64,000 bases of DNA. Origin: Vibrio sp. SCSIO 43135. GTDB taxonomy: Bacteria; Pseudomonadota; Gammaproteobacteria; Enterobacterales; Vibrionaceae. Location of the stretch: positions 744,001 through 808,000 of the forward strand of contig NZ_CP071860.1 of assembly GCF_023716665.1 (NCBI RefSeq). Reading direction: 5' to 3'. Made by a program: the position numbers and the translations under genes. Positions within the stretch are counted from its first letter, which is position 1; every line of letters starts with the position of its first letter. The notes beneath the pieces were generated by a model. That model was not told where the DNA came from and did not search any database. It saw nothing but the letters and a program-made list of their open reading frames with translations. Of this stretch, positions 43,753-52,947 are shown piece by piece.

Positions 43753-43771
43753 TTACATTAAATGGATTGAA

Positions 43772-46135
43772 TTAGATTTCGCCTAATTTCAGCCAAGTAT
43801 CGATAACGGTATCTGGGTTCAATGACACAGAGCTGATGCCTTGCTCCATTAACCACTTAGCCAGATCATCGTGGTCCGATGGTCCTTGGCCACAAATACC
43901 AACATATTTACCCGCTTTGGTTGCCGCGTCGATCGCCATTTTCAGCATCGCTTTAACTGCTGGGTTGCGTTCGTCAAACAAGTGAGCAACATCGCCGGAA
44001 TCTCGATCTAGTCCTAGAGTCAGCTGAGTCATATCGTTAGAGCCGATAGAGAAACCATCGAAGTACTTCAGGAACTCTTCTGCCAGTACCGCATTTGATG
44101 GTAGTTCACACATCATAATAACTTTCAGGCCTTGGTCGCCACGGCGCAGGTCAAACTTAGCGAGTAGGTCGATAACAGAAGCGGCTTCGCTTGGAGTTCG
44201 AACGAATGGAATCATGATTTCAACGTTCTTCAATCCCATTTCATTACGAACACGTTTGATAGCTTGAGTTTCTAGTTCAAAACAGTCTTCGAAAACAGGA
44301 GAAATGTAGCGAGATGCACCGCGGAAGCCCAGCATTGGGTTTTCTTCATGCGGTTCGTAACCTTGGCCACCAATTAGATTGCTATATTCGTTTGACTTAA
44401 AGTCAGACATACGAACAATCACACGTTTTGGCCAGAATGCAGCTGCAATGGTCGCGATACCTTCAGTTAGCTTGCTAACATAGAAGTCGATAGGGTTGTC
44501 GTAACCTCGGATGCAGTGACGGATCTTTTCTTGCAGCTCTTCGCTTTGTTGGTCAAAGTTAAGCAGGGCTTTAGGGTGGATGCCAATCATCTTGTTGATG
44601 ATGAACTCTAAACGCGCCAGACCAACCCCTTCGTTTGGAATCTGAGCAAAGTCGAAAGCACGATCTGGGTTACCAACGTTCATCATTACTTTCGTTGGTA
44701 GCAGCGGCAGTTCATCAACCGCAGAACGACGGATTTCAAAATCCAGTTCGCCTTGATAAACATAACCCGTTTCACCTTCCGAACAAGAAGCGGTAACAAC
44801 ACTGCCATCGGTTAGAGCTGTGGTTGCATTACCACAGCCTACAATGGCTGGGATACCAAGCTCACGTGCAATGATCGCTGCGTGACAAGTACGACCGCCG
44901 CGGTTAGTGATGATCGCTGCTGCTTTCTTCATGACAGGTTCCCAATCAGGGTCAGTCATGTCTGTAACCAGTACATCGCCTTCTTGTACCAGTGACATTT
45001 GATCCAATGAGTCAACCAGTCGAACTGTACCTGAACCAATACGCTGGCCGATAGCACGGCCTTCAATAAGAACTTCAGCTTTGTTATTGAGCTCATAACG
45101 CTCGATGACATTTTGCTCACTTTGAGAACATACCGTTTCTGGGCGAGCTTGAACGATGTAGAGCTTGCCGTCGATGCCATCTTTTGCCCATTCGATGTCC
45201 ATAGGACGCTCGTAGTGCTTTTCAATGATCATCGCTTGTTTAGCCAGCTCTTTGATCTCGTCGTCGTTCAGCGAGAATGCATTTTGCTCTTCAGACGTGG
45301 TGTCGATGATGTCCACCTGCTTACCAATCTCTTGGTTGGTTGAATAGATCATCTTAGTCAGTTTAGAACCAAAGGTTTTCTTAACGATTGGCGCTTGGCC
45401 TGCTTCTAGTAATGGCTTGTGTACGTAGAATTCGTCTGGGTTAACAGCACCCTGAACAACCATCTCGCCTAGACCCCAAGAAGAGGTGATAAATACCACT
45501 TGGTCGAAACCAGATTCAGTGTCCAGAGTGAACATCACACCAGAGGACGCTTTATCTGAACGCACCATACGCTGGATGCCCGCAGAAAGAGCGATGCCTT
45601 CGTGGTCGAAACCTTGGTGAACACGGTATGAAATTGCGCGATCGTTAAATAATGAAGCATAAACGTGCTTAGTTGCCTCAAGCACGGCATCAATACCTTT
45701 CACGTTTAGGAATGTTTCTTGTTGCCCTGCAAAAGAGGCATCAGGTAAGTCTTCAGCAGTAGCTGAAGAACGCACCGCTACAGACAATTCTTCGTTGTCT
45801 TCAATAAGCGTTGCGTAGTGAGTACGGATATTTTCTTCTAGTAGGGCAGGGAAGGGTGCGTCTAGAATCCAATTACGAATAGTTGCGCCAGTTTCGCGTA
45901 GTGCATCTACGTCTTCTACATCTAGCTTGTTCAACAGTTCGTAAATTCGAGAGTTTAGTCCTTCATACTCTAAGAATTCATGGAAGGCAAAGGAGGTAGT
46001 CGCGAAACCATTAGGGACGGAAACGCCCGCATTAGATAGGTTTGAAACCATTTCTCCAAGTGAGGCATTTTTACCGCCGACTTGGTTCACGTCATTCATG
46101 GACAGGGTGTTGAACCAAAGGGTGTACTTTTGCAT
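43772..46135 (-). CDS. ppsA: Phosphoenolpyruvate synthase PpsA
   Basis: 787 residues from the ATG at 46135, with CTGGAG six bases upstream; the ATG at 46153 adds six residues and lacks this. N-terminal ATP-grasp domain (VGGKNASLGEMV, SSATAEDLPDASFAGQQETFL), central phosphohistidine domain with catalytic His in GGRTCHAAIIARELGIPA, and C-terminal PEP-binding TIM barrel (MMCELPSN, CGQGPSDHDD). It makes PEP from pyruvate and ATP for gluconeogenesis. Divergent from ppsR, which regulates it. Confidence 0.97.
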   Translation of the reverse strand: MQKYTLWFNTLSMNDVNQVGGKNASLGEMVSNLSNAGVSVPNGFATTSFAFHEFLEYEGLNSRIYELLNKLDVEDVDALRETGATIRNWILDAPFPALLEENIRTHYATLIEDNEELSVAVRSSATAEDLPDASFAGQQETFLNVKGIDAVLEATKHVYASLFNDRAISYRVHQGFDHEGIALSAGIQRMVRSDKASSGVMFTLDTESGFDQVVFITSSWGLGEMVVQGAVNPDEFYVHKPLLEAGQAPIVKKTFGSKLTKMIYSTNQEIGKQVDIIDTTSEEQNAFSLNDDEIKELAKQAMIIEKHYERPMDIEWAKDGIDGKLYIVQARPETVCSQSEQNVIERYELNNKAEVLIEGRAIGQRIGSGTVRLVDSLDQMSLVQEGDVLVTDMTDPDWEPVMKKAAAIITNRGGRTCHAAIIARELGIPAIVGCGNATTALTDGSVVTASCSEGETGYVYQGELDFEIRRSAVDELPLLPTKVMMNVGNPDRAFDFAQIPNEGVGLARLEFIINKMIGIHPKALLNFDQQSEELQEKIRHCIRGYDNPIDFYVSKLTEGIATIAAAFWPKRVIVRMSDFKSNEYSNLIGGQGYEPHEENPMLGFRGASRYISPVFEDCFELETQAIKRVRNEMGLKNVEIMIPFVRTPSEAASVIDLLAKFDLRRGDQGLKVIMMCELPSNAVLAEEFLKYFDGFSIGSNDMTQLTLGLDRDSGDVAHLFDERNPAVKAMLKMAIDAATKAGKYVGICGQGPSDHDDLAKWLMEQGISSVSLNPDTVIDTWLKLGEI

Positions 46136-46309
46136 GTATTTCTCCAGAAACATTCAGCAAGTTTGTAGGGGGGGAGCAAACGTTTACGTACATACCTAAA
46201 AAAATGTAATTATTTTGTAAGGCTGTGGGCTACGTAATAGAACACTCTAGTAAGTTATCGTTATTATTTTGTTATCTTACTCAAAAAAATTTTATGGTTT
46301 AAACAGAAA

Positions 46310-47143
46310 ATGCAAACAGAAGTTCAAAGTCGTGATGTATTCTACGTTTCTGACGGTACAGCCATCACATGTCAAACGATAGGGCACACCGTTCTAGGCC
46401 AATTTCCCTTCTCTGTGAACCAGCAAACGTTTCCTTTCATCGAAAATGAAGACAAAGTTGAAGATGTTGTTAAAGAAATTGAGCGTTCCTATAACCAGAG
46501 CGGAGAAAAACCATTGGTTTTCTTTTCCATGGTTATACCTGAAGCAAAGCAGCGTTTATTGACCGCAAACGCACTGTTTTATGATGTCCTCGATACCATG
46601 GTGAACTTGGTTGAAAAAGACTTAAATCTAGAAGCGAAACCGAAACTGCAACGTTCGCATAGTGTTGGAAAAGATCACGAAGGCTATTTCGACCGTATAG
46701 CAGCGATTGAGTACACGTTAGCTCACGATGATGGCGTGTCTCTAAAAGGGTTAGAAGAAGCGGATCTCATTCTACTTGGCGTATCCAGAAGTGGTAAAAC
46801 GCCAACCAGTTTATATATGGCCATGCAGTTTGGCCTGCGAGTCGTTAACTATCCGTTTATCGATGAAGATATTGCTAAGCTTAGATTGCTGCCTCAGTTT
46901 GAAATCCATCGGCACAAGTTGTTTGGCCTTACCATTGATGCATCGCGTTTAACTGAGATTCGCAGTAATCGCCTAGCAGGCAGTGATTATGCGAGTGCGG
47001 CTCAATGTAAGACTGAGCTCAATAGTGTAGAGAGTTTATTTAGAAGGGAAGCGATACCGTATATCAATACGTCGAATATGTCGGTAGAGGAAATTTCCAC
47101 CAGAATCCTAGAAAGAACGGGCTTGAAGCGTAGAATTTTCTAA
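46310..47143 (+). CDS. ppsR: PpsR, PEP synthase regulatory kinase/pyrophosphorylase
   Basis: 277 residues (DUF299 family). The P-loop GVSRSGKTP lies at about residue 154. Family members phosphorylate a threonine of PpsA with ADP and remove it with pyrophosphate, linking PEP synthesis to energy status. Divergent placement from ppsA supports the assignment. AT-rich divergent promoter region 46154-46309. Confidence 0.96.
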   Translation: MQTEVQSRDVFYVSDGTAITCQTIGHTVLGQFPFSVNQQTFPFIENEDKVEDVVKEIERSYNQSGEKPLVFFSMVIPEAKQRLLTANALFYDVLDTMVNLVEKDLNLEAKPKLQRSHSVGKDHEGYFDRIAAIEYTLAHDDGVSLKGLEEADLILLGVSRSGKTPTSLYMAMQFGLRVVNYPFIDEDIAKLRLLPQFEIHRHKLFGLTIDASRLTEIRSNRLAGSDYASAAQCKTELNSVESLFRREAIPYINTSNMSVEEISTRILERTGLKRRIF

Positions 47144-47171
47144 CGTTCAAACCCGTTTGATTTAGGCTAAA

Positions 47172-48941
47172 TTACGATTTGTTGGTCGTGAACTCTGCAA
47201 CAGCAACGTCCATGTCTTTGGCTTGACCAGACACTACATCCACTTCGGTTAAACATTGCTGAGCCGACTGCATATTGTTGTCTGATATGCTGTTGAGCTC
47301 AGTAATTGACTCACTTACCTGATTCATTACGATACCTTGCTCTTCAATCGCTGAAGCAATTCGTTCTGAGTTGGCTTGAATATTGTCCATATCTGAAATG
47401 ATTTGGCTTAAGCTCTCATCCAGAGTTTGAGATGCCGACAACGTTTGTTGCCCTTGGTCGTTACATTTATCAATGTTCACCACAACCGCGGACATTTGGC
47501 TCTGGATCGCAGATACCACTTTGGTAATTTCTTCAGTCGATTGGTGTGTACGGCTAGCTAGAGCGCGAACTTCATCGGCAACGACCGCAAAGCCTCGGCC
47601 TTGCTCGCCCGCACGAGCGGCCTCAATCGCAGCGTTAAGAGCCAGTAGGTTGGTTTGTTCTGCAATCTCTTGAATAATGTTGACTGCACCGCCGATTTTG
47701 TCGACATGTTCGTTCAATGATGAAATTGAGTGCTGACTTTCACCAAGAATATTAGAAAGCTCGTCAATATTTTGTACCGTTGATTCAACCACTTGTCGGC
47801 CATTTTGCGCATTCACAGAAGCCTGTTGTACACCTTCAACTGCTACGGCGGTGCTTTCAGAAATTTCGTTAATGGTAGCAACCATTTCCTGTACCGACGT
47901 CGCCATAGTAGTGGTGTGGTCTGCTTGAACATGGAACTGCTCAATCACACCTTGTAGCTCGTTGTGCATGCTATTAGTACTGCTAGAAAGCTGCCCCGAT
48001 TTCTCTTGAGTGCTAGAGATTAAGGTTTCGAGTTTATCCAACAAGCGGTTGAAGTAATTACCGATAGAGACTAATTCATTTTTACCGGTTAGATCAGCGC
48101 GCATACTGACATTATTCGTTCTCGCGATATCTTGGATAACGGATAGCAACTGAGCAACTTGCGTGTTGATTGAACGTGAGATCTGATAAACCAACGCAAT
48201 GATCAACAGGATGACACCTACGGTAACCGCTTGCTTAATCTTGAAGAGTCGTTCGCTCGATGCCGCTGTTTCAGATATTAACGCTGAAGAAAAGCTCTTG
48301 AACTGCTCTTCTACCGTGTGGGACAAGGCGCGTGTTTGCCCCAACGCACCTTCGTTATATTTAAGCCCAATTACAACTTTCTGATTGACCAATGAACGTG
48401 CCGCCGAGATAAACGAACTCGCCCCAGGTGCAGTTACCAAAGATTCATTCAACTCGCCTTTGCGTATTAGGCGATCAAACTCAATCATCTTAACCAACTG
48501 GGTATCACTCAATGACGACTCGTAGGCTGCCATGGCAGAGTTATACGTTCCTAGTAAGTTTTGATCGGGTTTTAGGCCATGTGCAGCGTAGGCAGCGACC
48601 AAAGCTTGAAAGCCTTTTTGGTAACTAAGGATATCGGAACGTAACTGCTGGCTAGATGGAAGATCGTGGCTGGTGAGAATGGTTGATAACTCAGATTCTA
48701 GAGATAAGAAGGTATCCATGTTTTTATCAAACTTGTCTAGATACTTCATATCTTTGCGCAGTAGGAAATCTTTCTCGTTCCTGCGCAAGTTTAAAAGCCG
48801 AATCTCTAACTGTTGTACTAAGCTAGTGGCTTTGTGAAGTTGTTCTGTAGTATGGGCAAATTGAGTCGTCGCTGTAACAAGTGCTATAACTCCGACAATG
48901 GCAATAACCCCTAATGAATACAGTTTTTGTTTGATATTCAT
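47172..48941 (-). CDS. Methyl-accepting chemotaxis protein with HBM sensor
   Basis: 589 residues. An N-terminal membrane segment (about 10-28) is followed by a helical periplasmic sensor; the RNEKDFLLR element near residue 53 is a hallmark of helical bimodular (HBM) sensors. A second membrane segment lies around 235-255, a HAMP domain after it, and the cytoplasmic coiled coil with the highly conserved tip EQTNLLALNAAIEAARAGEQGRGFAVVADEVR (split here: E..LNAAIEAARAGE..GFAVVADEVR). Ligand unknown; HBM sensors of Pseudomonas bind TCA intermediates or amines. Monocistronic. Confidence 0.92.
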   Translation of the reverse strand: MNIKQKLYSLGVIAIVGVIALVTATTQFAHTTEQLHKATSLVQQLEIRLLNLRRNEKDFLLRKDMKYLDKFDKNMDTFLSLESELSTILTSHDLPSSQQLRSDILSYQKGFQALVAAYAAHGLKPDQNLLGTYNSAMAAYESSLSDTQLVKMIEFDRLIRKGELNESLVTAPGASSFISAARSLVNQKVVIGLKYNEGALGQTRALSHTVEEQFKSFSSALISETAASSERLFKIKQAVTVGVILLIIALVYQISRSINTQVAQLLSVIQDIARTNNVSMRADLTGKNELVSIGNYFNRLLDKLETLISSTQEKSGQLSSSTNSMHNELQGVIEQFHVQADHTTTMATSVQEMVATINEISESTAVAVEGVQQASVNAQNGRQVVESTVQNIDELSNILGESQHSISSLNEHVDKIGGAVNIIQEIAEQTNLLALNAAIEAARAGEQGRGFAVVADEVRALASRTHQSTEEITKVVSAIQSQMSAVVVNIDKCNDQGQQTLSASQTLDESLSQIISDMDNIQANSERIASAIEEQGIVMNQVSESITELNSISDNNMQSAQQCLTEVDVVSGQAKDMDVAVAEFTTNKS

Positions 48942-49126
48942 AAGATTACCTAAGTTAATAATATTTAATGCATTATTTTAATTATGAAATAAGCGTAGGC
49001 ATTAATTATATGAATATCAATAGATGGGATGGCTAGGAGAACGTTTGTTAGACGCTTTTCTCATATCTTTTTGTAACAAAACAAGTTTTTTGTTCAGAGT
49101 GCTGAACGAGTAACCGAAATTTAATA

Positions 49127-49540
49127 TTAAAACTTATATTTTCCTCTCAGCTCTTTGGTTGTCGAGCGTGTTTTCTTCGCTTTTAATCGGCGTTCTTTAG
49201 AACCTTTTGTTGGTTTCGTTTCTCTACGTTTCTTTTGTACCACCGTTGCTCCCCGTATTAGTTCGGCTAGCCGATTTAATGCGTCCTCCTTATTTTGTTC
49301 TTGGGTACGAAACTGCTGGGCTTTAATGGTGATAACGCCTTCTTTTGAGATTCGGCTATCCCTTAATGCGAGAAGCCTTTCTTTATAGAAAGGGGGTAAT
49401 GTTGAGTGAGCGACATCAAACTGTAGATGTATTGCGGAGGAAACTTTATTTACATTTTGTCCGCCCGCACCTTGAGCTCGAATTGCAGTGAGTTGAATTT
49501 CCCATGCTTGTATGGTGACAGTGTTTGATATTTTCAGCAT
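49127..49540 (-). CDS. arfB: ArfB (YaeJ) alternative ribosome-rescue factor
   Basis: 137 residues. Contains the GGQ motif (residues 26-28, AQGAGGQNVNK) of class I release factors and a long basic C-terminal tail (KKRRETKPTKGSKERRLKAKK) that enters the empty mRNA channel. It hydrolyses peptidyl-tRNA on stalled ribosomes without a stop codon. ATG at 49540. Confidence 0.95.
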   Translation of the reverse strand: MLKISNTVTIQAWEIQLTAIRAQGAGGQNVNKVSSAIHLQFDVAHSTLPPFYKERLLALRDSRISKEGVITIKAQQFRTQEQNKEDALNRLAELIRGATVVQKKRRETKPTKGSKERRLKAKKTRSTTKELRGKYKF

Positions 49541-49576
49541 ACTGCTCGTACATCCAGAAGTTATTAGAGTACGAGA

Positions 49577-50176
49577 ATGTACATTGATTTAGAGAAGTAT
49601 CAAGGCCTCATTTTTGATATGGATGGTACCCTTATTGATACCATGCCAGCCCACCTCGAAGCTTGGTCTCAAACGGCAGAGCATTTCAAATTCCCTTTCA
49701 CCAAAGAATGGCTTCACAGCTTGGGTGGAATGCCAAGTGTTAAAATTGTAGGCGAGATAAATCGTAAGCACGGTATGGCATTAAATCCGAGAGAGGTGTC
49801 TGAGTTTAAGATGTCGACATTCGCATCATTCGAAGATTTCGGTGCCATCATTCCTTGCACAAATCACGTACTAAATGAATTTTACGGTAAAAAGAAAATG
49901 GCGGTTGGAACGGGAAGCCAGCGCGACAGTGCAAATAGGTTGTTGGACACAACAGGTATCATTAATAAGTTAGACGCAGTTGTGACGGCGACCGATGTCG
50001 ACAAGCACAAACCAGAGCCAGACACCTTTTTGTTGGCGGCTGAAAAACTCGGTTTAGAGCCACAGCAGTGCGTTGTGTTTGAAGACACCGCATTGGGGAA
50101 GCAAGCAGCGCATGCTGCTGGAATGGACTGTGTTATGGTCGAAGGTGATAAACTGGTTTTCTATCCGTTGCCTTAG
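49577..50176 (+). CDS. yqaB: HAD-superfamily phosphatase (YqaB-like, beta-phosphoglucomutase subgroup)
   Basis: 199 residues. HAD motif I FDMDGTLIDT (nucleophile Asp and acid/base Asp), motif II GTGSQRDS, Lys in HKPEPDTF and motif IV VFEDTALG. The small helical cap after motif I fits the fructose-1-phosphatase/beta-phosphoglucomutase group. Cytoplasmic sugar-phosphate phosphatase; exact substrate unknown. Confidence 0.9.
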   Translation: MYIDLEKYQGLIFDMDGTLIDTMPAHLEAWSQTAEHFKFPFTKEWLHSLGGMPSVKIVGEINRKHGMALNPREVSEFKMSTFASFEDFGAIIPCTNHVLNEFYGKKKMAVGTGSQRDSANRLLDTTGIINKLDAVVTATDVDKHKPEPDTFLLAAEKLGLEPQQCVVFEDTALGKQAAHAAGMDCVMVEGDKLVFYPLP

Positions 50177-50199
50177 TAAACCCTTATTCAGTCAATATA

Positions 50200-50232
50200 A
50201 AAAGCCCCGCTCATCAAGCGGGGCTTTTATTG
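50200..50232. terminator. Bidirectional terminator between the HAD gene and the FKBP gene
   Basis: AAAAGCCCCGC-TCATCAA-GCGGGGCTTTT, an 11-bp GC-rich stem with T-runs on either strand; serves convergent genes. Confidence 0.93.
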
Positions 50233-50255
50233 TCTTACTCATTAATGAGGCTCTG

Positions 50256-50729
50256 TTACTGGATTTCTAGTAACTCAATATCAAAAATCAGTGTCGCTGA
50301 AGGTGGGATAGGGCCAGTGCCGCTTTTGCCGTAGCCAAGTGTACTTGGTACGAACAGGCGAATTTTTTGGCCTTCTACCATGTACTGAACACCTTCTTGC
50401 CAGCCTTTAATCACTTGGTTAAGACCAAATGCTATTGGTTCATTACGCTCTACTGAGCTGTCGAACACAGTGCCATCGATTAGCGTACCGTGGTAGTGAA
50501 CTTTTACGCGGCTGTTCGCGGTTGGGTGAACCGTGCCGGTACCTTCTTGAAGCACTTGATACTGCAATCCAGACTCAGTGGTGATGACACCTTCCTTTTG
50601 ACCATTTTCAGCAAGAAATGCTTGGCCTTCTTGGAAGTTTACATCGGCAGCTTTGTGGTTAGTCCATGTGCGGTAAATGAAAAAGCCCGCTAGTAGGAAA
50701 ATGATAATAGGAAAAGCAAACTTGCCCAT
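50256..50729 (-). CDS. Membrane-anchored FKBP-type peptidyl-prolyl isomerase
   Basis: 157 residues. One N-terminal membrane segment (residues 4-20, FAFPIIIFLLAGFFIY) anchors a periplasmic FKBP domain (about 48-157) with the signature VKVHYHGTLIDGTVFDSS, GWQEGVQYMVEGQKIRLFVPS and LGYG. It speeds proline isomerisation of exported proteins. Its start is 12 bases after the stop of the DsbA-like gene, giving a periplasmic folding operon. Confidence 0.92.
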   Translation of the reverse strand: MGKFAFPIIIFLLAGFFIYRTWTNHKAADVNFQEGQAFLAENGQKEGVITTESGLQYQVLQEGTGTVHPTANSRVKVHYHGTLIDGTVFDSSVERNEPIAFGLNQVIKGWQEGVQYMVEGQKIRLFVPSTLGYGKSGTGPIPPSATLIFDIELLEIQ

Positions 50730-50741
50730 GTTGTTGTGTCC

Positions 50742-51368
50742 TTAGTAGTTCTGAATTAAGTAGTTAATCGTTGCAGCAATGTCTTGCTCGTCTTTGTGGC
50801 CTGTTGTAATGACCTGATATTTACCATTAACAATGAAAGTTGGAACCGAGTTGATCTGCGCTTTCACTGAGATATCGTCAGCGACTTGCATGGCTGCAAA
50901 CAGTTGTTTTTGTTGCTCTTCATCGAAATCGTATGGGCTGATCAAACCGCGACTGGTGAATACAGTGTCAATTGCTGTTTTTTTCTCTTGCAGTGTCGCG
51001 CCGTCACCCATTTGCACAGCAGCAAACAATTCTTCCATCATTTTATGGTCTGGTGCTTTACCCAGTTGCATTTCTGCAGAGTAGTAGATCATTGCACCAA
51101 TTTGAGCACTTTCGTTAAAGGTAACGTGTACCTTGCCAAATTTTTGGTTGGTTAGCTTTTCGAGCTCAGGGATGACAGCTTCCATTTTACGACAGTGACC
51201 ACAGTTTAGTGAGAATACCTCTGTCACTGGCGGGAGGCGGTAAGTAGACAGGTTTGCTGGCAACTGCTCGAACTGTTTACCTTCGATTGGCAGAGAAGAT
51301 TCAGAGCATCCAATCAGTGCAGTAACACTTAGGACTACCGTTGCAAACATCAGAGAAAGTTTTTTCAT
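50742..51368 (-). CDS. DsbA-like thiol oxidoreductase, probable lipoprotein
   Basis: 208 residues from the ATG at 51368 (MKKLSLMFATVVLSVTALIGC); an in-frame ATG at 51380 adds four residues and neither has a strong ribosome-binding site. The lipobox LIGC follows a signal peptide. The thioredoxin fold has the active-site CGHC (VFSLNCGHCRKME) and a cis-proline SVPTF, the DsbA pattern. It forms disulfides in exported proteins. The genome's main DsbA is probably elsewhere, so this is an extra, membrane-tethered DsbA-like protein. Operon with the FKBP. Confidence 0.85.
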   Translation of the reverse strand: MKKLSLMFATVVLSVTALIGCSESSLPIEGKQFEQLPANLSTYRLPPVTEVFSLNCGHCRKMEAVIPELEKLTNQKFGKVHVTFNESAQIGAMIYYSAEMQLGKAPDHKMMEELFAAVQMGDGATLQEKKTAIDTVFTSRGLISPYDFDEEQQKQLFAAMQVADDISVKAQINSVPTFIVNGKYQVITTGHKDEQDIAATINYLIQNY

Positions 51369-51528
51369 ATAAATATACAAAGTAAAAGAAAGTGCCTAGA
51401 TTCTAGCGGTTAAGGCTGTAATCGAAAACCGATATCTTTTAGAAAAGTGATTCGAATTATTTTTTGCTAAAGTTTCTATATCGGTGCCGATAAAGTCTAT
51501 GTAAGTTGGAATACGAGACGGTGTGACG

Positions 51529-52146
51529 ATGAAGTATTTATCTCTTTCAATGTTGTTACTATTAACTGGATGTGGAACGCTCCCGCCAGATGCGATGCTA
51601 TTTGGTGATAGTATGCTTGATACTGCGCCAAAGGGTGATATGGATGTGCGTCAACCAAGCTGGGGTGATGCTCCGAAAACATCGGTAGCTGGCGTGAAAG
51701 GCCCTATGGGGCAAGAGCGCACCACTAGCTATGACTCATTGCAGAGTTTCCTTCTTAAAAACGGTGTCGACTACGAAGTATTACCGGGCAACCATGTCAT
51801 GGTGAAGCTGAAAGATACAGTAAAGTTCGAAACCGGATCCAGCGTCGTTTCTCCTGACTCTTCATACTGGTTAGGTATGATGGGACGCTACTTGGCGACA
51901 GAGCCGGGCATTGATGTTGTCATTGATGGCCACGCTGACAGCACGGGCACACCAAACTTTAACGATGGGTTGTCACTGCGTCGAGCTAAGCAGGTGAAAC
52001 AGACACTGGTAAGAAACAATGTGGCAATGGACTCAATATTCACTCGTGGCTATGGGGAATACGTTCCGGCGTGTTCAAACAAAACCAAGGCGGGTAAAGC
52101 CTGTAATCGCCGCGTAGAAGTGCTATTTATTGTTTCAAACAACTGA
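51529..52146 (+). CDS. OmpA-family lipoprotein
   Basis: 205 residues from the ATG at 51529 (a GTG two codons earlier is possible). N-terminal lipobox LTGC (MKYLSLSMLLLLTGCGTLPP). The C-terminal OmpA domain carries the peptidoglycan-binding motif VIDGHADSTGTPNFNDGLSLRRAKQVKQTL (read in segments) and GYGEYVP. It likely ties the outer membrane to the cell wall. Monocistronic. Confidence 0.88.
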   Translation: MKYLSLSMLLLLTGCGTLPPDAMLFGDSMLDTAPKGDMDVRQPSWGDAPKTSVAGVKGPMGQERTTSYDSLQSFLLKNGVDYEVLPGNHVMVKLKDTVKFETGSSVVSPDSSYWLGMMGRYLATEPGIDVVIDGHADSTGTPNFNDGLSLRRAKQVKQTLVRNNVAMDSIFTRGYGEYVPACSNKTKAGKACNRRVEVLFIVSNN

Positions 52147-52254
52147 TGCGTATTTTCCAAGCATTGTTTGAAATGTTTAGGAATAACCCAAATTCCAATA
52201 CTCGTTAACAAAGCTGCTATAAATTGCCTACTTAATTAAGTAAATAGGTCATTT

Positions 52255-52914
52255 ATGCAGCTTTTTCGTTTTTGTCTTCTTGCTTCTGTACTTGCTAGCC
52301 CAAGCGTTGCTCTCGCGTCTAAAACGTCCGACTACGTGTATGTTGGGTATCAAAACGCTCGCGTCAGTGACAACGGCTTCCAAGACTATTTCGAAGGCGC
52401 ATACAATAACCAGGGGAGCAAAGATCTCTACGGTGTGTTTCTTGGCGGAAACCACGCGTTAAATAACGGTTGGTTTGTGACTGCGGATTTAGAAGCGACT
52501 ACTCGAAGTTCGACATCTGTATCTGATTTTAGCTTCGGTGCTGGGTACAGTTTTTCAACATCGGAAAGCCTTGAGCTTTACATTCATACTGGCGTAAATT
52601 GGGTGTCGGCCGAACGTCGTTCATCTTGTCGCAATGATGATTTTCTTGGCGCATGTGATCGTGAAGTGACAAACAATAAAGACACAGCCATGTATGGTGA
52701 AGTAGGTGGCGTATATTACTTGAATGACCGTTGGTCGATGCATCCTTCTTATAGTTACAGTGATGTCTACAGTAACGGGATCAACAAGCTACAGGTTGGC
52801 AACGTATTTCGCCTAAGCTCATGGTTTTCATTAGAAGCGAACTACGGTTACACCTATAGCAAGCACCTAAAACAAAACAATATCCAACTCGGAGGGCGTT
52901 TTAGTTTCGATTAA
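52255..52914 (+). CDS. Small outer-membrane beta-barrel protein
   Basis: 219 residues with a signal peptide (MQLFRFCLLASVLASPSVALA) and a barrel body of alternating strands rich in Tyr, Gly and Ser (YVYVGYQNARVSDNGF; FSFGAGYSFSTSESLELYIHTGVNW). It ends GGRFSFD. A single Cys pair (SSCRNDDFLGACDRE) lies in a loop. It resembles OmpX/Ail or OmpW-like 8-strand barrels in size; no exact family recognised. Confidence 0.7.
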   Translation: MQLFRFCLLASVLASPSVALASKTSDYVYVGYQNARVSDNGFQDYFEGAYNNQGSKDLYGVFLGGNHALNNGWFVTADLEATTRSSTSVSDFSFGAGYSFSTSESLELYIHTGVNWVSAERRSSCRNDDFLGACDREVTNNKDTAMYGEVGGVYYLNDRWSMHPSYSYSDVYSNGINKLQVGNVFRLSSWFSLEANYGYTYSKHLKQNNIQLGGRFSFD

Positions 52915-52947
52915 TTTGTAAACGCCCATTAGTTGGTTGCAGTGATA

